From: Methylococcus sp. EFPC2
GTDB lineage: Bacteria; Pseudomonadota; Gammaproteobacteria; Methylococcales; Methylococcaceae
DNA: 64,000 nt
Reading direction: 5' to 3'
NCBI RefSeq assembly: GCF_016925495.1
Contig: NZ_CP070491.1
Coordinates: forward strand, 4,352,001 to 4,416,000
A program made the translations under genes and the position numbers. How positions within the stretch are numbered: position 1 is the first letter of the stretch; each line of letters begins with the position of its first letter. The notes under the pieces are model-generated. The model made no database searches, was not told the origin of the DNA, and saw only the letters and a program-made list of their open reading frames with translations. Of this stretch, positions 47,213 through 56,016 are shown in pieces.

Positions 47213-47971
47213 ATGCCGCGAGAACAGTTATACGACTTGGCGTTAGCAAACATGCAGCGCACAGTGCATGGTCTTGCCGCGCGGGTTCCGCCGCCGCAGA
47301 AGGTGCCGTTCAAGGCGTCTTTCGTCTTCAGGTATGTCGAGCAACTGCCGGAACAGGCGCTCGTTCAAAAGTTAGCGCGCGTCGTCACAACACTTCATGC
47401 TGCCACGGTCCTGATGCGGAACGGCCTCGTTCAAGAGCAAGGGGCTCTGCAGCGGGTAATCCATGAGATACACGAAGACATTACGTTCCTAGCCTACGCA
47501 CTGATCTTCAACGATCTGACGCCGCTACACAAACGATATCTTGATGCCTTTTACCAAGAGGAGTTCGACGCGGACGATCCTATAGAATCAACCCAGAAAC
47601 GCCCAATGGAAAAACGGTCGAAGATTCAGGCCTACATCGCGAACAAGGAAGGCTCCAACCTTGATCCTAGCAGGGCAATCGCGCTCTCCAAGACGCTCAC
47701 AAAGACCTATTCAGGCTTTGTGCATGCAGCATCGCCGCAGATCATGGACATGTATGGAGGAAACCCACCTCACTTCCACGTCGAGGGTATGTTGGGTACG
47801 CCGCGACACGCCGAGTATCGGATGGACCTTTGGAATTACTATTATCGGAGCATCCTCGCCTTTGGCATGGCCGCAAAGGCTTTTGGCGATCAGGAACTCT
47901 TTGACCAAATTCATGACTTCACTTTGAAGTTCGAGGAGGCGGCCAATAAAAGCTACTCGCCGAAGCGGTGA
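47213..47971 (+). CDS. Unknown soluble protein in an AT-richer patch
   Basis: A 252-residue protein that I do not recognise. It is mainly helical by eye, without signal or membrane segments. It has a long amphipathic first half (QALVQKLARVVTTLHAATVL) and a second half with SGFVHAASPQIMDMYGG and HFHVEGM. Aromatic residues are dense near the end (LWNYYYRSILAFGMAAKAFGD). Codon use and base composition differ from the chromosome, and repeats flank it on both sides, which suggests acquisition by transfer. A role in defence is possible but unsupported. Confidence 0.7.
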   Translation: MPREQLYDLALANMQRTVHGLAARVPPPQKVPFKASFVFRYVEQLPEQALVQKLARVVTTLHAATVLMRNGLVQEQGALQRVIHEIHEDITFLAYALIFNDLTPLHKRYLDAFYQEEFDADDPIESTQKRPMEKRSKIQAYIANKEGSNLDPSRAIALSKTLTKTYSGFVHAASPQIMDMYGGNPPHFHVEGMLGTPRHAEYRMDLWNYYYRSILAFGMAAKAFGDQELFDQIHDFTLKFEEAANKSYSPKR

Positions 47972-47995
47972 AACCTAATCGGTTAGGGACCATAG

Positions 47996-48021
47996 GGCGG
48001 AATAGCCGAGCGTATTCCGCC
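47996..48021. repeat. Inverted repeat GGCGGAATA
   Basis: Perfect arms GGCGGAATA/TATTCCGCC with an 8-base loop, 25 bases past the stop of the unknown gene. It has the look of a dispersed REP unit and may also end the transcript. Confidence 0.6.
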
Positions 48022-48174
48022 GTAGGCGTTGGGTCATGGCGGGAGCAGTTTTCAGGCCGCGATCTTCGCGGGCTAAAACCGGTTCCCGTAAATGGAAGAT
48101 AAGGAAACCCGGGCCGTGCCTATAAACCGGACACCATTCCCGGCTTTTGAAACGGGGTCGGTTTTCGGTGCCTA

Positions 48175-48936
48175 TTAGCTTGCGGAAGCCGATCTTCTGC
48201 CGACTACCCCGATCAAACCCGCCAGAGCCGTACCGAACAGCCAGACGGCCGCAGGAAGGGGCACGGCCGCGGGCTGCAGGCTGAAGCTGCCGAAAACCGC
48301 CGAGGTATTCCCGCCGGCCATGGTCGGCCACAAGGCATTCGCCCATTTCAAATCGCCCGTCAGCGACAAGCGGCCTTGGTTGTCCAGGCTTTCCGAGACA
48401 TTGGCTAATGTCAAAAAATCCTGGTAGCTGTAAGCACTGTCATAAGTGCGGATAACCCAGGTGCCGGCGTTTTTGACCAGGCTGAAATCGTATGGGGTTA
48501 ATACGCCATAAGGGCTGTTCAGGCGCCAGGCCCCGCTTAATCCGATTTGTCCCACCGAGGTATCGCCGGCATCCATGGTGGTCGCTTGCTGGGTGCGTCC
48601 ATACGTTTTGGGGGTACAGCTCGGGCAAGGCGCGGTGAGCGTAGCGGTGACGGTATTGGTGTTGACCGGGAACAAGGTCGTGGCAATATCCGACTGACCG
48701 TAAGTCGTACCGCCGGTGGTATTGCGGGTGATGTCCAGGCTATTGTCGCCAGGCCCCCAATGCTTTTCCAGATAAACCTGATAACTATTGGCGGCCAGGA
48801 AGGCCGTATTGTTTATCGTGAAAGTCGCATCGCCCGTCACCAATGCGGCCTGCGAGGCGGCAGGCGCCCACAGTCCGGTCAATGCCAACAGGCTGGCGCC
48901 AGCCCATCCAAAATGATGCTTTTTCATAATCGTCAT
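48175..48936 (-). CDS. Exported protein with VPLPA-CTERM sorting signal
   Basis: A 253-residue exported protein. A signal peptide ends near ASQAALV. The C-terminus reads VPLPAAVWLFGTALAGLIG followed by VVGRRSAS: the VPLPA motif, one membrane segment and a basic end, recognised by exosortase-type enzymes. The middle is Thr/Ser/Asn rich with few charges and a CPSC pair. It is likely anchored or released at the cell surface, perhaps in an exopolysaccharide setting. ATG 48936 has GAGAG five bases upstream; 48927 is an alternative. No exosortase gene lies in this window. Confidence 0.82.
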   Translation of the reverse strand: MTIMKKHHFGWAGASLLALTGLWAPAASQAALVTGDATFTINNTAFLAANSYQVYLEKHWGPGDNSLDITRNTTGGTTYGQSDIATTLFPVNTNTVTATLTAPCPSCTPKTYGRTQQATTMDAGDTSVGQIGLSGAWRLNSPYGVLTPYDFSLVKNAGTWVIRTYDSAYSYQDFLTLANVSESLDNQGRLSLTGDLKWANALWPTMAGGNTSAVFGSFSLQPAAVPLPAAVWLFGTALAGLIGVVGRRSASAS

Positions 48937-49489
48937 TGGTTCTCTCGGTTCCAGTGGAATGTTTAGCTGTCCGGTCCCTCAGCCCCCTGGGGATTCAACC
49001 TTGGGGAGTCTCCAGTATGTAAAATCCATACGTTTTGCATGGTAAGCAGGGCGTGAAATACGCAAATAGGTTGCCAATATCACGGGGTCTAGCGGGTGAT
49101 TGAGATGCGCACCACAAGTTATTGAAAACAATGTGTTCTTTTGTGGGGCGACTATGATCTGCTGGCCCGCGACGGCTATCGTCCGATTTGAGCCGCGTCG
49201 TATGACGCAGGATTCCGGTCGTCGTGAGTCAAATAACGCACGACATCGCTGACCAGTTTTCCCTTCGGCGATACCCGAAGAATTTCGGGCCGGCTTGGCG
49301 GCCAGATGGGTTGAAACGCAAAGACGCGATTGCGGGAGCGGTCAGTCGAAGCGGTTCATCGAACGGCTGGACGGGGAGGTGTCGGCTGGAAACTCGCGGA
49401 GCATTTAAAACAAGGCAAGCCGGGTGCGTGGTTTCACCCGGTTGCGCGGTGGACGAGCGGTTGTAGGATGCGGGCGGGAGCGAACCGCG
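48937..49489. other. 553-bp intergenic region, no gene seen
   Basis: Lies between the divergent-upstream side of the VPLPA-CTERM gene and the end of the DUF815 gene. It must contain the promoter of the former. A weak hairpin (CCACAA/TTGTGG at 49112-49146) is present without a T tract. Short open frames have no coding character or ribosome-binding sites. Confidence 0.5.
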
Positions 49490-50377
49490 TCACTGCCGCC
49501 CCGCCCAATCCTTGGCGTATTGGTAAGCCACGCGCCCCGAGCGGGAGCCGCGCTGGGTGGCCCAGTTGATGGCGTCCTGGCGGATGGCCACGATGCTCTC
49601 TTCGTCAGCGCCATAGTGGCGCAGCCATTGCGCGACGGCCGCGAGATATTCGTCCTGGGAGAATGAATAGAAGGCGACCCACAGGCCGAAGCGTTCGGAC
49701 AGCGAAACGACCTGCTCGACCGCTTCGCCGGGATGCACTTCGCCGTCCTCGCCGCGGGCATAGCTCAGGTTGTCGGCCATGCGTTCCGGCAGCAGATGGC
49801 GGCGGTTGGAGGTCGCGTAAACCAGGCAGTTGGCGGCTTGGCCGGCGATGGAGCCGTCCAGCGCGCTCTTCAGGCCCTTGTAGCCCGATTCGCCCGCTTC
49901 GAAGGACAAGTCGTCGGCGAACAGGATGTAGCGCTCCGGCCGCCCGCGCAGCAGGTCGATGATGGCCGGCAGATCGGCCAAATGGTCCTTGTCCACCTCG
50001 ACCAGGCGCAATCCCTGTTCGTGGAAGCCATGCAGACAGGCGCGCACCAGCGAGGACTTGCCCGTGCCTTTCGCGCCGGTGAGCAGCACGTTGTTGGCCG
50101 GCCGGCCCTGTACGAATTGGCGGGTGTTCTGTTCGATCAGCGCTTTCTGTCGGTCGACATTCTTCAGGGCTTCGAAAGGAATCAGGTTCGGTTCGGCCAC
50201 CGGGTGCAAGCCCGGCCGGCCGGATGGGCCATGCGGTTTCCACAGATAGGCGATGGACCGTTCGAATATCGCGGTGTCGTCCGTCACCGGGAACGCACGC
50301 TCCAGATGGCCGGAAATCCGGTCCAGGCGGGCTATCAATTGGGTCAGCAGGGTTACTAAGGGCGTGGTCTCGGGCAT
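49490..50377 (-). CDS. DUF815 AAA-type ATPase
   Basis: A 295-residue ATPase of the DUF815 family. Walker A TGAKGTGKSSLV is near residue 100, and the Walker B equivalent ILFADDLSFE follows near 150, with sensor-like LVYATSNRRHLLPERM. The family is widely conserved; its job is not established. It appears to be a single gene. The start MPETTPLVTLL fits; an antisense frame of similar length is a shadow. Confidence 0.88.
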   Translation of the reverse strand: MPETTPLVTLLTQLIARLDRISGHLERAFPVTDDTAIFERSIAYLWKPHGPSGRPGLHPVAEPNLIPFEALKNVDRQKALIEQNTRQFVQGRPANNVLLTGAKGTGKSSLVRACLHGFHEQGLRLVEVDKDHLADLPAIIDLLRGRPERYILFADDLSFEAGESGYKGLKSALDGSIAGQAANCLVYATSNRRHLLPERMADNLSYARGEDGEVHPGEAVEQVVSLSERFGLWVAFYSFSQDEYLAAVAQWLRHYGADEESIVAIRQDAINWATQRGSRSGRVAYQYAKDWAGRQ

Positions 50378-50493
50378 GGTAAGGCTTATCGGTCGTGAGC
50401 TTGGGATGGCGCATGATAAGCCAAGCGACCGGGTTTGAGCGGCTATTGCGCGCGGCTTACAATCGGCGCTCCGCCGATTAAAGGACTACCCGT

Positions 50494-51114
50494 TTGAGCA
50501 TCGAACACGAATTCCAAACCCTAGCCGCCGAGCTGATAGCGGCCGGGCGCTTCATCCACGCGCGCGGCTGGGTGCCGGCCACCAGCGGTAACTTCTCGGC
50601 CCGCCTGAGCGACGGCAGCCTGGCGCTGACCGTTTCCGGCCGGCACAAGGGCCAGTTGACGACGGACGACATCATGCGCACCGATGGGGACGGAAGGCCC
50701 TTGGACGGCAAGAAGCCGTCCGCCGAGACCCTGCTGCATGTCGCATTGTACAAGCGCTACCCCGCTGTGCAGGCGGTGCTGCATCCGCACTCGCCCAACG
50801 CCACCCTGGCCGCCCGCTTGTTCGCCCACGAGCTGGTGCTCGAAGACTACGAGCTGCTCAAGGCGCTGGAGGGCATAGATACCCACGAAAGCCGCATCGT
50901 CGTGCCCATCTTCCGCAACGACCAGAACATCCCCCGCCTCGCCCTGCAGGTGGACGAATATATCGAGATGCACGGCGACATCTACGCTTACATCATCGCC
51001 GGTCACGGTTTTTATACCTGGGGATCCAGCGTGCCGGACGCCTTGCGCCACGTGGAGGCGCTGGAGTTCCTGTTCGATCTGGAAATGCGGCTCCATGGCT
51101 TGAAGCGCGGTTAG
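50494..51114 (+). CDS. mtnB: Methylthioribulose-1-phosphate dehydratase
   Basis: Third enzyme of methionine salvage, a class II aldolase-fold zinc enzyme. 206 residues; substrate-site blocks RGWVPATSGNFSAR and zinc ligands in LHPHSP and AGHGFYTWG are present. The start is TTG 50494 with AAGGA nine bases upstream. With mtnD and mtnC further down it makes a salvage set interrupted by an ftsH-like gene. mtnA and mtnP are not in the window. Confidence 0.92.
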   Translation: MSIEHEFQTLAAELIAAGRFIHARGWVPATSGNFSARLSDGSLALTVSGRHKGQLTTDDIMRTDGDGRPLDGKKPSAETLLHVALYKRYPAVQAVLHPHSPNATLAARLFAHELVLEDYELLKALEGIDTHESRIVVPIFRNDQNIPRLALQVDEYIEMHGDIYAYIIAGHGFYTWGSSVPDALRHVEALEFLFDLEMRLHGLKRG

Positions 51115-51121
51115 CCTGGCC

Positions 51122-51205
51122 GTGGGGCGGATGCCCGAGAGGGCGATCCGCCGTATCCGTAAGCTTGCCATCTGCCGGAATTCGCCGCTGCTCATTCCGG
51201 CCTAC
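51122..51205. repeat. Composite palindromic repeat between mtnB and ftsH
   Basis: Left part GGGCGGATGCCCGAGAGGGCGATCCGCC is related to 29698-29767 and 60841-60917; right part GCCGGAATTCGCCGCTGCTCATTCCGGCCTAC matches the family at 21636 and 24144. It ends 18 bases before ftsH, so the ftsH leader is almost entirely repeat. Confidence 0.65.
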
Positions 51206-51222
51206 GTCCGAAGGTTCGCGCT

Positions 51223-53037
51223 ATGCATAAGCAGACGCAGTTCAACATCTGGTACTTCATCCTGGCCGCGCTGGCCGTCACCTATCTGCATGAGATCTGG
51301 GTGCAGACGAGGACCGTGGAGCCCGTCTCGTACAGCGAGTTCCAGAATCTGCTGAAGGAGGGCAAGGTCAAGCAGATCGCCATCGCCCAGAACACCATAG
51401 AAGGTGAACTGCGCTCCCCATTGCCCGACGGTCGCAGTCGTTTCGTGACCACGCGAGTCGAGACCGATCTTGCGCGTGACTTGGAACAGTACAACGTCGA
51501 ATTCGCCGGCGTGATAGAGAGCACTTTTCTCAAGGATCTGCTGGGCTGGGTCATCCCCGCCGTGGTGTTTTTCGGCATCTGGATGTTCGCCATGCGCAAG
51601 TTCGCCGAGAAGCAGGGCATGGGCGGCGGATTTTTGTCCATCGGCAAGAGCAAGGCCAAGGTCTACATGGAAAGCGATACGAAAGTGACGTTTGCCGACG
51701 TCGCCGGCGTGGACGAAGCCAAAGAGGAATTGCAGGAGATCGTGCAATTCCTCAAGACGCCGCAGGATTACGGCCGGCTGGGCGCGCGCATCCCCCGGGG
51801 GGTGCTGCTGGTCGGCCCACCCGGCACGGGCAAGACCCTGCTGGCGCGGGCGGTGGCGGGCGAGGCGTGCGTGCCGTTTTTTTCCATCAGCGGGTCGGAG
51901 TTCGTGGAGATGTTCGTCGGCGTGGGTGCGGCGCGTGTGCGCGACCTGTTCGAACAGGCCCGCGCGCTGGCCCCGGCCATTGTGTTCATCGACGAGCTGG
52001 ATGCGCTGGGCCGGGCCCGCAACGCCTTTCCCGGCGGCGGCCACGACGAGAAGGAACAGACCCTGAACCAGTTGCTGGTGGAGATGGACGGATTCGATCC
52101 TTCCCAGGGCCTGGTGCTGCTCGCCGCCACCAATCGGCCGGAGATACTCGACCCCGCGCTGCTGCGCGCCGGCCGCTTCGACCGCCAGGTGCTGGTGGAC
52201 AGGCCCGACAAGCTGGGCCGGGTGCAGATCCTGAAGGTCCATCTGAAGAAAGTGACGCTCGCCGCGGACATGGACCCGGAGCAGATCGCCGCACTGACGC
52301 CGGGTTTCTCGGGCGCCGATCTGGCCAATCTGGTGAACGAAGCGGCCTTGCTGGCGACCCGGCGGCGCGCCGACTCCGTGAACCTCGACGATTTCACCCG
52401 CGCCATCGAACGCATCGTCGCTGGCCTGGAAAAAAAGAACCGCCTGCTGAACGAACACGAGCGGCGCGTCGTGGCTTACCACGAGATGGGCCACGCCCTG
52501 GTGGCCCTGTCCCTGCCGGGGAGCGACCCGGTGCACAAGATATCCATCATTCCGCGGGGCGTCGGGGCCTTGGGCTACACGATACAGCGGCCGACCGAAG
52601 ACCGCTTTTTGATGACCCGCGAGGAACTGCAGAACAAGATGGCCGTGCTGCTCGGCGGACGCGCGGCCGAATGCATCGTGTTCGATCAGTTATCCACTGG
52701 CGCCGCGGACGACTTGTCCAAGGTGACCAACATCGCCCGCAGCATGGTCATGCGCTACGGCATGGATCCCAAGCTGGGCCATGTGGCCTATGAGGCCGAG
52801 CATCCGACTTTCCTCGGCGGTGCGGGCGGCGTGCAGGTCTCGGAGCGTGATTACAGCGAGGAGACGGCGCGCGAAATCGATTGTGCCGTGCGCAAGCTGA
52901 TCGAGGAAGCTTTCGAGCGCACCAAGTCCTTGTTGATCGCGCGTCGTGCCGTGTTGGAGCGTGGCGCGCAGGAATTATTGAAAAACGAAACCCTGGTGGA
53001 GTCGGACCTGCACGCGTTACTCGGAACCGACCACTGA
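51223..53037 (+). CDS. ftsH: FtsH-family membrane AAA+ metalloprotease
   Basis: A 604-residue membrane protease. Two helices near the start (about 8-24 and 103-122) flank a periplasmic domain. Walker A GPPGTGKT is at 198-205, Walker [12 protein letters not shown] and the SRH arginine segment follow, and the zinc site HEMGH is at 420-424 (usual form HEAGH). It differs enough from the essential FtsH (shorter C-terminus, location) to be a paralogue. It lies between mtnB and mtnD in the same direction, which is odd for the family. The upstream gap holds a repeat, so a separate promoter is possible. Confidence 0.92.
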   Translation: MHKQTQFNIWYFILAALAVTYLHEIWVQTRTVEPVSYSEFQNLLKEGKVKQIAIAQNTIEGELRSPLPDGRSRFVTTRVETDLARDLEQYNVEFAGVIESTFLKDLLGWVIPAVVFFGIWMFAMRKFAEKQGMGGGFLSIGKSKAKVYMESDTKVTFADVAGVDEAKEELQEIVQFLKTPQDYGRLGARIPRGVLLVGPPGTGKTLLARAVAGEACVPFFSISGSEFVEMFVGVGAARVRDLFEQARALAPAIVFIDELDALGRARNAFPGGGHDEKEQTLNQLLVEMDGFDPSQGLVLLAATNRPEILDPALLRAGRFDRQVLVDRPDKLGRVQILKVHLKKVTLAADMDPEQIAALTPGFSGADLANLVNEAALLATRRRADSVNLDDFTRAIERIVAGLEKKNRLLNEHERRVVAYHEMGHALVALSLPGSDPVHKISIIPRGVGALGYTIQRPTEDRFLMTREELQNKMAVLLGGRAAECIVFDQLSTGAADDLSKVTNIARSMVMRYGMDPKLGHVAYEAEHPTFLGGAGGVQVSERDYSEETAREIDCAVRKLIEEAFERTKSLLIARRAVLERGAQELLKNETLVESDLHALLGTDH

Positions 53038-53147
53038 CGCGGTGTTCCGCCCTCTACAATTCGTCGTCCCGATTGCACAATTATTGCTTTCGTTTTTCCG
53101 GTCCCGTATCGGTCAGAACGGCATCATCCAATTTACAGGAGCAAACC

Positions 53148-53708
53148 ATGAGCATACTCAGCATACATCCCGAAGATAAACCCGGCCGCGCGGAACTCAT
53201 CCGCGAACCCGAAGCGATAGCCGAGCGCTTGGCGCAGATCGGCGTCAGGTTCGAGCGCTGGAGCGCCGACCGGGATTTGGGGCCGGAAGCGAGCCAGGAC
53301 GACATCCTGGGTGCCTATAAGGCCCAGGTGACGCGACTGCAGGAAGCACACGGCTTCCAATCGGCCGATGTCATCAGCATCGCTGCGAACAATCCGCAGA
53401 AGGCCGAGTTGCGCGCCAAATTTTTGAATGAGCACACCCATTCCGAATTCGAGGTGCGCTTCTTCGTCGAAGGGCGCGGCCTTTTCTACCTGCATCCGGA
53501 CGACCACGTATACGGCGTGTTGTGCGAGCGCGGCGATCTGCTGAGCGTGCCGGCCCATGTGAAGCATTGGTTCGATCTGGGCGCCGAGCCCGAGCTCAAG
53601 TGCATCCGCTTGTTCACCACCCCGGAAGGCTGGGTGGCCGAATATACCGGCAGCGACATCGCCGAAGGCTTCCCTCGTCTGGAGGCTTTCCTTAAGGATT
53701 ACGCATGA
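53148..53708 (+). CDS. mtnD: Acireductone dioxygenase
   Basis: Cupin metalloenzyme of methionine salvage; converts acireductone to the keto acid precursor of methionine (with iron). 186 residues. Metal ligands are in [11 protein letters not shown] (His, His, Glu) and HVKHWFD (His). CAGGAG precedes ATG 53148; a longer reading from 52881 lies inside ftsH. It overlaps mtnC by four bases. Confidence 0.95.
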   Translation: MSILSIHPEDKPGRAELIREPEAIAERLAQIGVRFERWSADRDLGPEASQDDILGAYKAQVTRLQEAHGFQSADVISIAANNPQKAELRAKFLNEHTHSEFEVRFFVEGRGLFYLHPDDHVYGVLCERGDLLSVPAHVKHWFDLGAEPELKCIRLFTTPEGWVAEYTGSDIAEGFPRLEAFLKDYA

Positions 53709-54379
53709 TCCGGGCGATCGTCACCGATATCGAAGGCACGACGTCTTCGATTTCATTCGTCAAGGACGTGTTGTTTCCCTATGCCCGCGAACATCTGCCC
53801 GGTTTCGTGCGCGCCCACGCCGGGGAGGCCGAGGTGCGCCGCCTGCTGGCCGATACGGCCGAACTGCACGGGGCGGCGCTGGACGACGAGGCGGCCATCG
53901 CCGTGCTCGTCCGCTGGATAGACGAGGACCGCAAGGCCACGCCGCTTAAGGCCTTGCAGGGCCTGATCTGGGAGGCCGGCTACCGGAGCGGCGATTTCCA
54001 TGGCCATGTCTACCCGGATGCCGAACGCAAGTTGAAGGAGTGGAAAGCCTCGGGGCTGGATTTGTATGTCTATTCGTCCGGCTCGGTATATGCCCAGAAG
54101 CTTCTGTTCGGCCATACCGACTATGGCGATCTGACCCCCTTGTTTTCGGCCTACTTCGACACCCGAGTCGGCGCCAAGCAGGAGGCCGAGTCTTATCGTG
54201 CGATCGCCCGCGAGATCGGCCTGCCCGCCGGGCAGCTGCTGTTCCTGTCCGATATCGTCGGCGAACTCGACGCGGCGCGCGAGGCCGGTTACCAGACGTG
54301 CCAGTTGCTGCGGGAGGGGGCGAGTCCCGGTCCGGCTCATATACATGCCGCCGATTTCGACGAGGTGATCCTGGCCTAA
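53705..54379 (+). CDS. mtnC: Enolase-phosphatase E1
   Basis: HAD-type enzyme that enolises and dephosphorylates diketo-methylthiopentyl phosphate to acireductone, the substrate of MtnD. 224 residues. HAD motif I is [10 protein letters not shown], motif II includes YSSGSVYAQ, and motif [15 protein letters not shown]. The ATGA overlap with mtnD couples the two enzymes of consecutive steps. The ATG start is typical ([12 protein letters not shown]). Confidence 0.95.
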   Translation: MIRAIVTDIEGTTSSISFVKDVLFPYAREHLPGFVRAHAGEAEVRRLLADTAELHGAALDDEAAIAVLVRWIDEDRKATPLKALQGLIWEAGYRSGDFHGHVYPDAERKLKEWKASGLDLYVYSSGSVYAQKLLFGHTDYGDLTPLFSAYFDTRVGAKQEAESYRAIAREIGLPAGQLLFLSDIVGELDAAREAGYQTCQLLREGASPGPAHIHAADFDEVILA

Positions 54380-54568
54380 AGAGTGGGATGCGCTGTTGGG
54401 TGTCTGCTCGAAAAGCAGCAGTTTTGCCCAAAATTGTGCGTAAGCGGACAAAAAATACGATTCAGGAAATTTCTTAGGTGCTTGGCGCAGGCCGCTGGGC
54501 GCGCGGCTTTGCGCTGGGCCATCCATCCCATGGCACACAAACTGCTGCCTAAAAGTGATAACAAGGGC

Positions 54569-54596
54569 TTGATTTAATGCTCTTTTCTTCTATACC
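54569..54596 (+). promoter_or_regulatory. Probable promoter of the DUF882 gene
   Basis: TTGATT at 54569-54574 and TATACC at 54591-54596, 16 bases apart, in a pyrimidine-rich AT patch. It is 51 bases before the start codon of the next gene. Confidence 0.45.
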
Positions 54597-54646
54597 CTTG
54601 CCCTTAATGTCGTAATAGACGGCGTCTCGTAGAGAGGAATGAATGC

Positions 54647-55234
54647 ATGATGTTTAAACGATTTAACAGCCACTCCGGGCCCTCGCCGCGCGGTACCATC
54701 AGCCGCCGGACGTTTCTGACCCGGGTGGGTGTCGCGGCGGCGGGTTCCCTGCTGCTGCCTTCCACCGAAGCTTTCGCCAAGGCTCTGACCAAGGAGCGCA
54801 AGCTGACTCTTTTGAACACCAACACCGACGAAGAGTTGAGTTTCATCTGTTCCCCGCAACAAAATTACGACCGCAAACTGCTCACACGTTTCAACCACTT
54901 GTTGCGCGATCACCGCACCGAGGAAGCGCATCACATGGATCCTGCGCTGCTCGATCTGCTCTATGCGGTTTCGGTACTGACCCGCAGCCGCGGCGAGTTC
55001 AAAATCATCTCCGGCTACCGGGCGCCGGAAACCAACCAAATGCTGCGCAAGGTCAGCCATGGCGTGGCCGAACACAGCCTGCACATACAAGGCAAGGCGA
55101 TCGACTTGCGCATGGACGACGTCAGCACTCGGCAAATCCAGCAGGCCGCTTTGGCTCTGGAACAGGGCGGCGTAGGCTATTACCGCTCCTCGGACTTCGT
55201 TCACATGGATACCGGCTCGGTCCGCTCCTGGTAG
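54647..55234 (+). CDS. Tat-exported DUF882 (M15-like peptidase) protein
   Basis: A 195-residue protein of the DUF882/YcbK family, related to zinc D,D-peptidases. A twin-arginine signal is clear (ISRRTFLTRVG, then a hydrophobic stretch ending at STEAFA). The catalytic-like block ISGYRAPETNQML, SLHIQGKAIDLR and HMDTG gives the expected His, Asp and His zinc ligands. E. coli YcbK is periplasmic and acts in peptidoglycan. GAGAGGAA precedes the start. It has its own promoter and terminator. Confidence 0.9.
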   Translation: MMFKRFNSHSGPSPRGTISRRTFLTRVGVAAAGSLLLPSTEAFAKALTKERKLTLLNTNTDEELSFICSPQQNYDRKLLTRFNHLLRDHRTEEAHHMDPALLDLLYAVSVLTRSRGEFKIISGYRAPETNQMLRKVSHGVAEHSLHIQGKAIDLRMDDVSTRQIQQAALALEQGGVGYYRSSDFVHMDTGSVRSW

Positions 55235-55242
55235 CATGCGCT

Positions 55243-55281
55243 GTTTTCAAACCGCCTCGCCTCCGCGCGCGGTTTGAAAAC
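55243..55281. repeat. Perfect 13-bp inverted repeat
   Basis: Arms GTTTTCAAACCGC/GCGGTTTGAAAAC with a 13-base loop, eight bases past the DUF882 stop and 12 bases before an intrinsic terminator. It could stabilise the 3' end of the message or bind a protein; it has no T tract of its own. Confidence 0.6.
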
Positions 55282-55293
55282 GGACCCATTTGG

Positions 55294-55327
55294 AAACCCG
55301 CAAGCCGCGAGGCTGGGCGGGTTTTTT
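55294..55327 (+). terminator. Intrinsic terminator after the DUF882 gene
   Basis: Stem AAACCCGC/GCGGGTTT followed by TTTT. It separates the plus-strand gene from the convergent two-component operon. Confidence 0.85.
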
Positions 55328-55413
55328 GCGGCTTTCGATTGGCCACGAGCGCTGGCCTTCGGCAGCGCTCAAAGCCTAAAGTGTCTAGTCGTCTTGACTG
55401 GTGTATTGACGGC

Positions 55414-56016
55414 TTAGAGCAGTCCCTTCGCGCGAGCCGTGCGATAGGCCTCGATCCGGTTGGATGCGCCTAGCTTGCTGATGGCATCCGAAAGGTAATT
55501 TCGTACCGTGCCTTGGGAAAGATTCAAGCGCTTGCCGATCTCCACGCTTTTCACGCCCTCGCCGGCCAAGCGCAGCACTTGGCGCTCCCGCTCGGTCAGG
55601 GGGTCATCCTCACTCCATGCCGCGACGGCGAGTTGCGGGTCGATGGCGCGCCCGCCGGCATGCACCTGGCGCAGCGCCATGGCAAGCTGCTCGGACGGTG
55701 CGTCCTTGAGCAGATAGCCCCGCACGCCGGCGTCCAGCGCACGACGCAGGTAACCGGCTCGCGCGAATGTGGTGAGGATGACCACGCGCGTGGCGAGCGC
55801 CGAATCGCGCACGCGCTGCGCGAGTTCCAGGCCTGTCAGCCACGGCATTTCGATGTCGGTAACCAGCAGGTCGGGTTGTAATGCCTGTACCTCCCGCCAT
55901 GCAAGCTCGCCGTCGCCGGCTTCGGCGACGACCTCGAAATCGCCCTCTAGCCGCAGCAGCGCGGCGAGCGCACCGCGCACCATCGCTTGATCCTCGGCGA
56001 GCACGAGGCGGATCAT
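55414..56016 (-). CDS. NarL/DesR-type response regulator
   Basis: A 200-residue two-domain regulator. The receiver (about 1-120) has acidic residues in LAEDQ and the phosphoacceptor Asp in LLVTDIEMPWLTG, then LKDAP. The LuxR-type HTH is LTERERQVLRLAGEGVKSVE then GKRLNLSQGTVRNYL. It overlaps the sensor kinase gene by four bases (ATGA), and the pair lies downstream of an ABC transporter that it very probably controls. Confidence 0.92.
   Translation of the reverse strand: MIRLVLAEDQAMVRGALAALLRLEGDFEVVAEAGDGELAWREVQALQPDLLVTDIEMPWLTGLELAQRVRDSALATRVVILTTFARAGYLRRALDAGVRGYLLKDAPSEQLAMALRQVHAGGRAIDPQLAVAAWSEDDPLTERERQVLRLAGEGVKSVEIGKRLNLSQGTVRNYLSDAISKLGASNRIEAYRTARAKGLL

Noticed and set aside
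49224-49569. Short plus-strand frames upstream of the DUF815 stop
   Set aside because: No ribosome-binding sites and Arg/Gly/Trp-rich shadow-like composition; the later part overlaps the DUF815 gene.
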